This document shows, in pieces, positions 39,440-39,786 of a stretch of DNA of 39,786 nucleotides (its first letter is position 1; each line of letters begins with the position of its first letter). The position numbers were made by a program, and so were the translations under genes. The DNA comes from an uncultured Bacilli bacterium. GTDB taxonomy: Bacteria; Bacillota_I; Bacilli_A; RF39; UBA660. The stretch spans positions 1-39,786 of the forward strand of contig CANQRA010000005.1 of NCBI GenBank assembly GCA_947626125.1. The letters run 5' to 3'. The notes beneath the pieces are model-generated. The model was not told the DNA's origin and ran no database searches. It saw nothing but the letters and a program-made list of their open reading frames with translations.

Positions 39440-39558
39440 CAAGTACTAGAAGTCTCGGGCGCACCGCATTGTTGTTGTTCAGATTGTTGTTGTTCATGTT
39501 GCCATTCGAATTCACATTCCACGCATTGTAATTCCCGTTGCTATTCTGACCATAACGC
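39440..39558 (-). repeat. DGR template repeat (TR)
   Basis: Minus strand CGTTATGGTCAGAATAGCAACGGGAATTACAATGCGTGG...ATGAACAACAACAATCTGAACAACAACAATGCGGTGCGCCCG: run of AAY codons aligned to the VR-like 3' end of the adjacent gene. Confidence 0.85.
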
Positions 39559-39620
39559 TTTTTTCTTCCTCAAGATTACCATATCTCTATATTAAATCTA
39601 TAAAGACCTTAATTAACGCG

Positions 39621-39650
39621 CCGCCCGGAGGCTTAAACCCTCCAGGGCGG
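39621..39650. other. GC-rich hairpin downstream of the truncated target gene
   Basis: CCGCCCGGAGG-CTTAAAC-CCTCC(A)GGGCGG: 11 bp with one bulged A; very GC-rich for this window. Confidence 0.7.
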
Positions 39651-39657
39651 TATTTTC

Positions 39658-39786
39658 TACGCCGTCCCCACAATAAACGGTGAATCCACAGTCCCTTTTC
39701 CCGAACTAATTTCCGCCGTTTCAGACCCAAGATAGAAGACCGGGCGAACGCCATTGCTGCCGCTCAGGACGCCGCTGCTCATATAG
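39658..39786 (-). CDS. 3' end of a DGR target gene (variable lectin-like C-terminus), truncated at the window edge
   Basis: Minus strand, open to the edge: YMSSGVLSGSNGVRPVFYLGSETAEISSGKGTVDSPFIVGTA*; resembles RPVFYLDSTKAKIPQGKGTYNDPFVAKPA of 10629..13211. Confidence 0.75.
39728..39786 (-). repeat. Partial DGR variable repeat (VR)
   Basis: ATGAGCAGCGGCGTCCTGAGCGGCAGCAATGGCGTTCGCCCG aligns gap-free to TR ATGAACAACAACAATCTGAACAACAACAATGCGGTGCGCCCG; 10 of 14 mismatches fall at TR adenines. Confidence 0.7.

Noticed and set aside
39294-39515. Track ORF on minus strand (MNSNGNMNNNNLNNNNAVRP...) as a protein-coding gene
   Set aside because: It begins inside the template repeat and runs into the spacer; the Asn run is the AAY-rich TR read in frame, not an independent gene.
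39440-39520. GTTGTTGTT/AACAACAAC runs as a simple microsatellite or CRISPR-like repeat
   Set aside because: Runs are interrupted by fixed CTG and ATG codons matching the VR layout next door; a DGR template explains them better. No regular repeat-spacer array is present in the window.
1-39786. tRNA, rRNA or intact transposase genes
   Set aside because: None recognised on reading either strand; a tRNAscan-SE/Infernal run would be needed to exclude small RNAs formally.

Overview
AT-rich, standard-code, Bacilli/Mollicutes-like chromosomal window, mostly coded on the minus strand. Main content: a type IV TA (AbiE) antitoxin with a decayed toxin; RlmD-like methyltransferase; a duplicated-domain lipoprotein; a short SUF cluster (sufC, a sufB/D-like gene, sufS); two orphan pseudopilins; ZIP transporter; TtcA-like protein; a large Ig-repeat surface protein opposite a double-HTH regulator; YlbE/YlbD-like genes; parC/parE; a SpoVIF-like gene; a 15.6 kb surface-polysaccharide cluster (TagO, TagA, WecB, WecC, flippase, glycosyltransferases, two O-antigen-ligase-like fusions); and a DUF4143-type ATPase behind a perfect palindrome. 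The most notable system is at the right end: a diversity-generating retroelement (DGR). It reads, on the minus strand, truncated target gene with a VR-like 3' end, GC-rich hairpin, AAY-rich template repeat, spacer, MutS-I-like ORF, Avd-like ORF, DGR-type reverse transcriptase and an unknown 94-aa ORF. The surface protein at 10629..13211, about 29 kb away, ends in a related variable-type domain and shares an 18/19-nt IMH-like block with the truncated target, so it may be a second, distal target. All calls come from reading the sequence; no database search was run.
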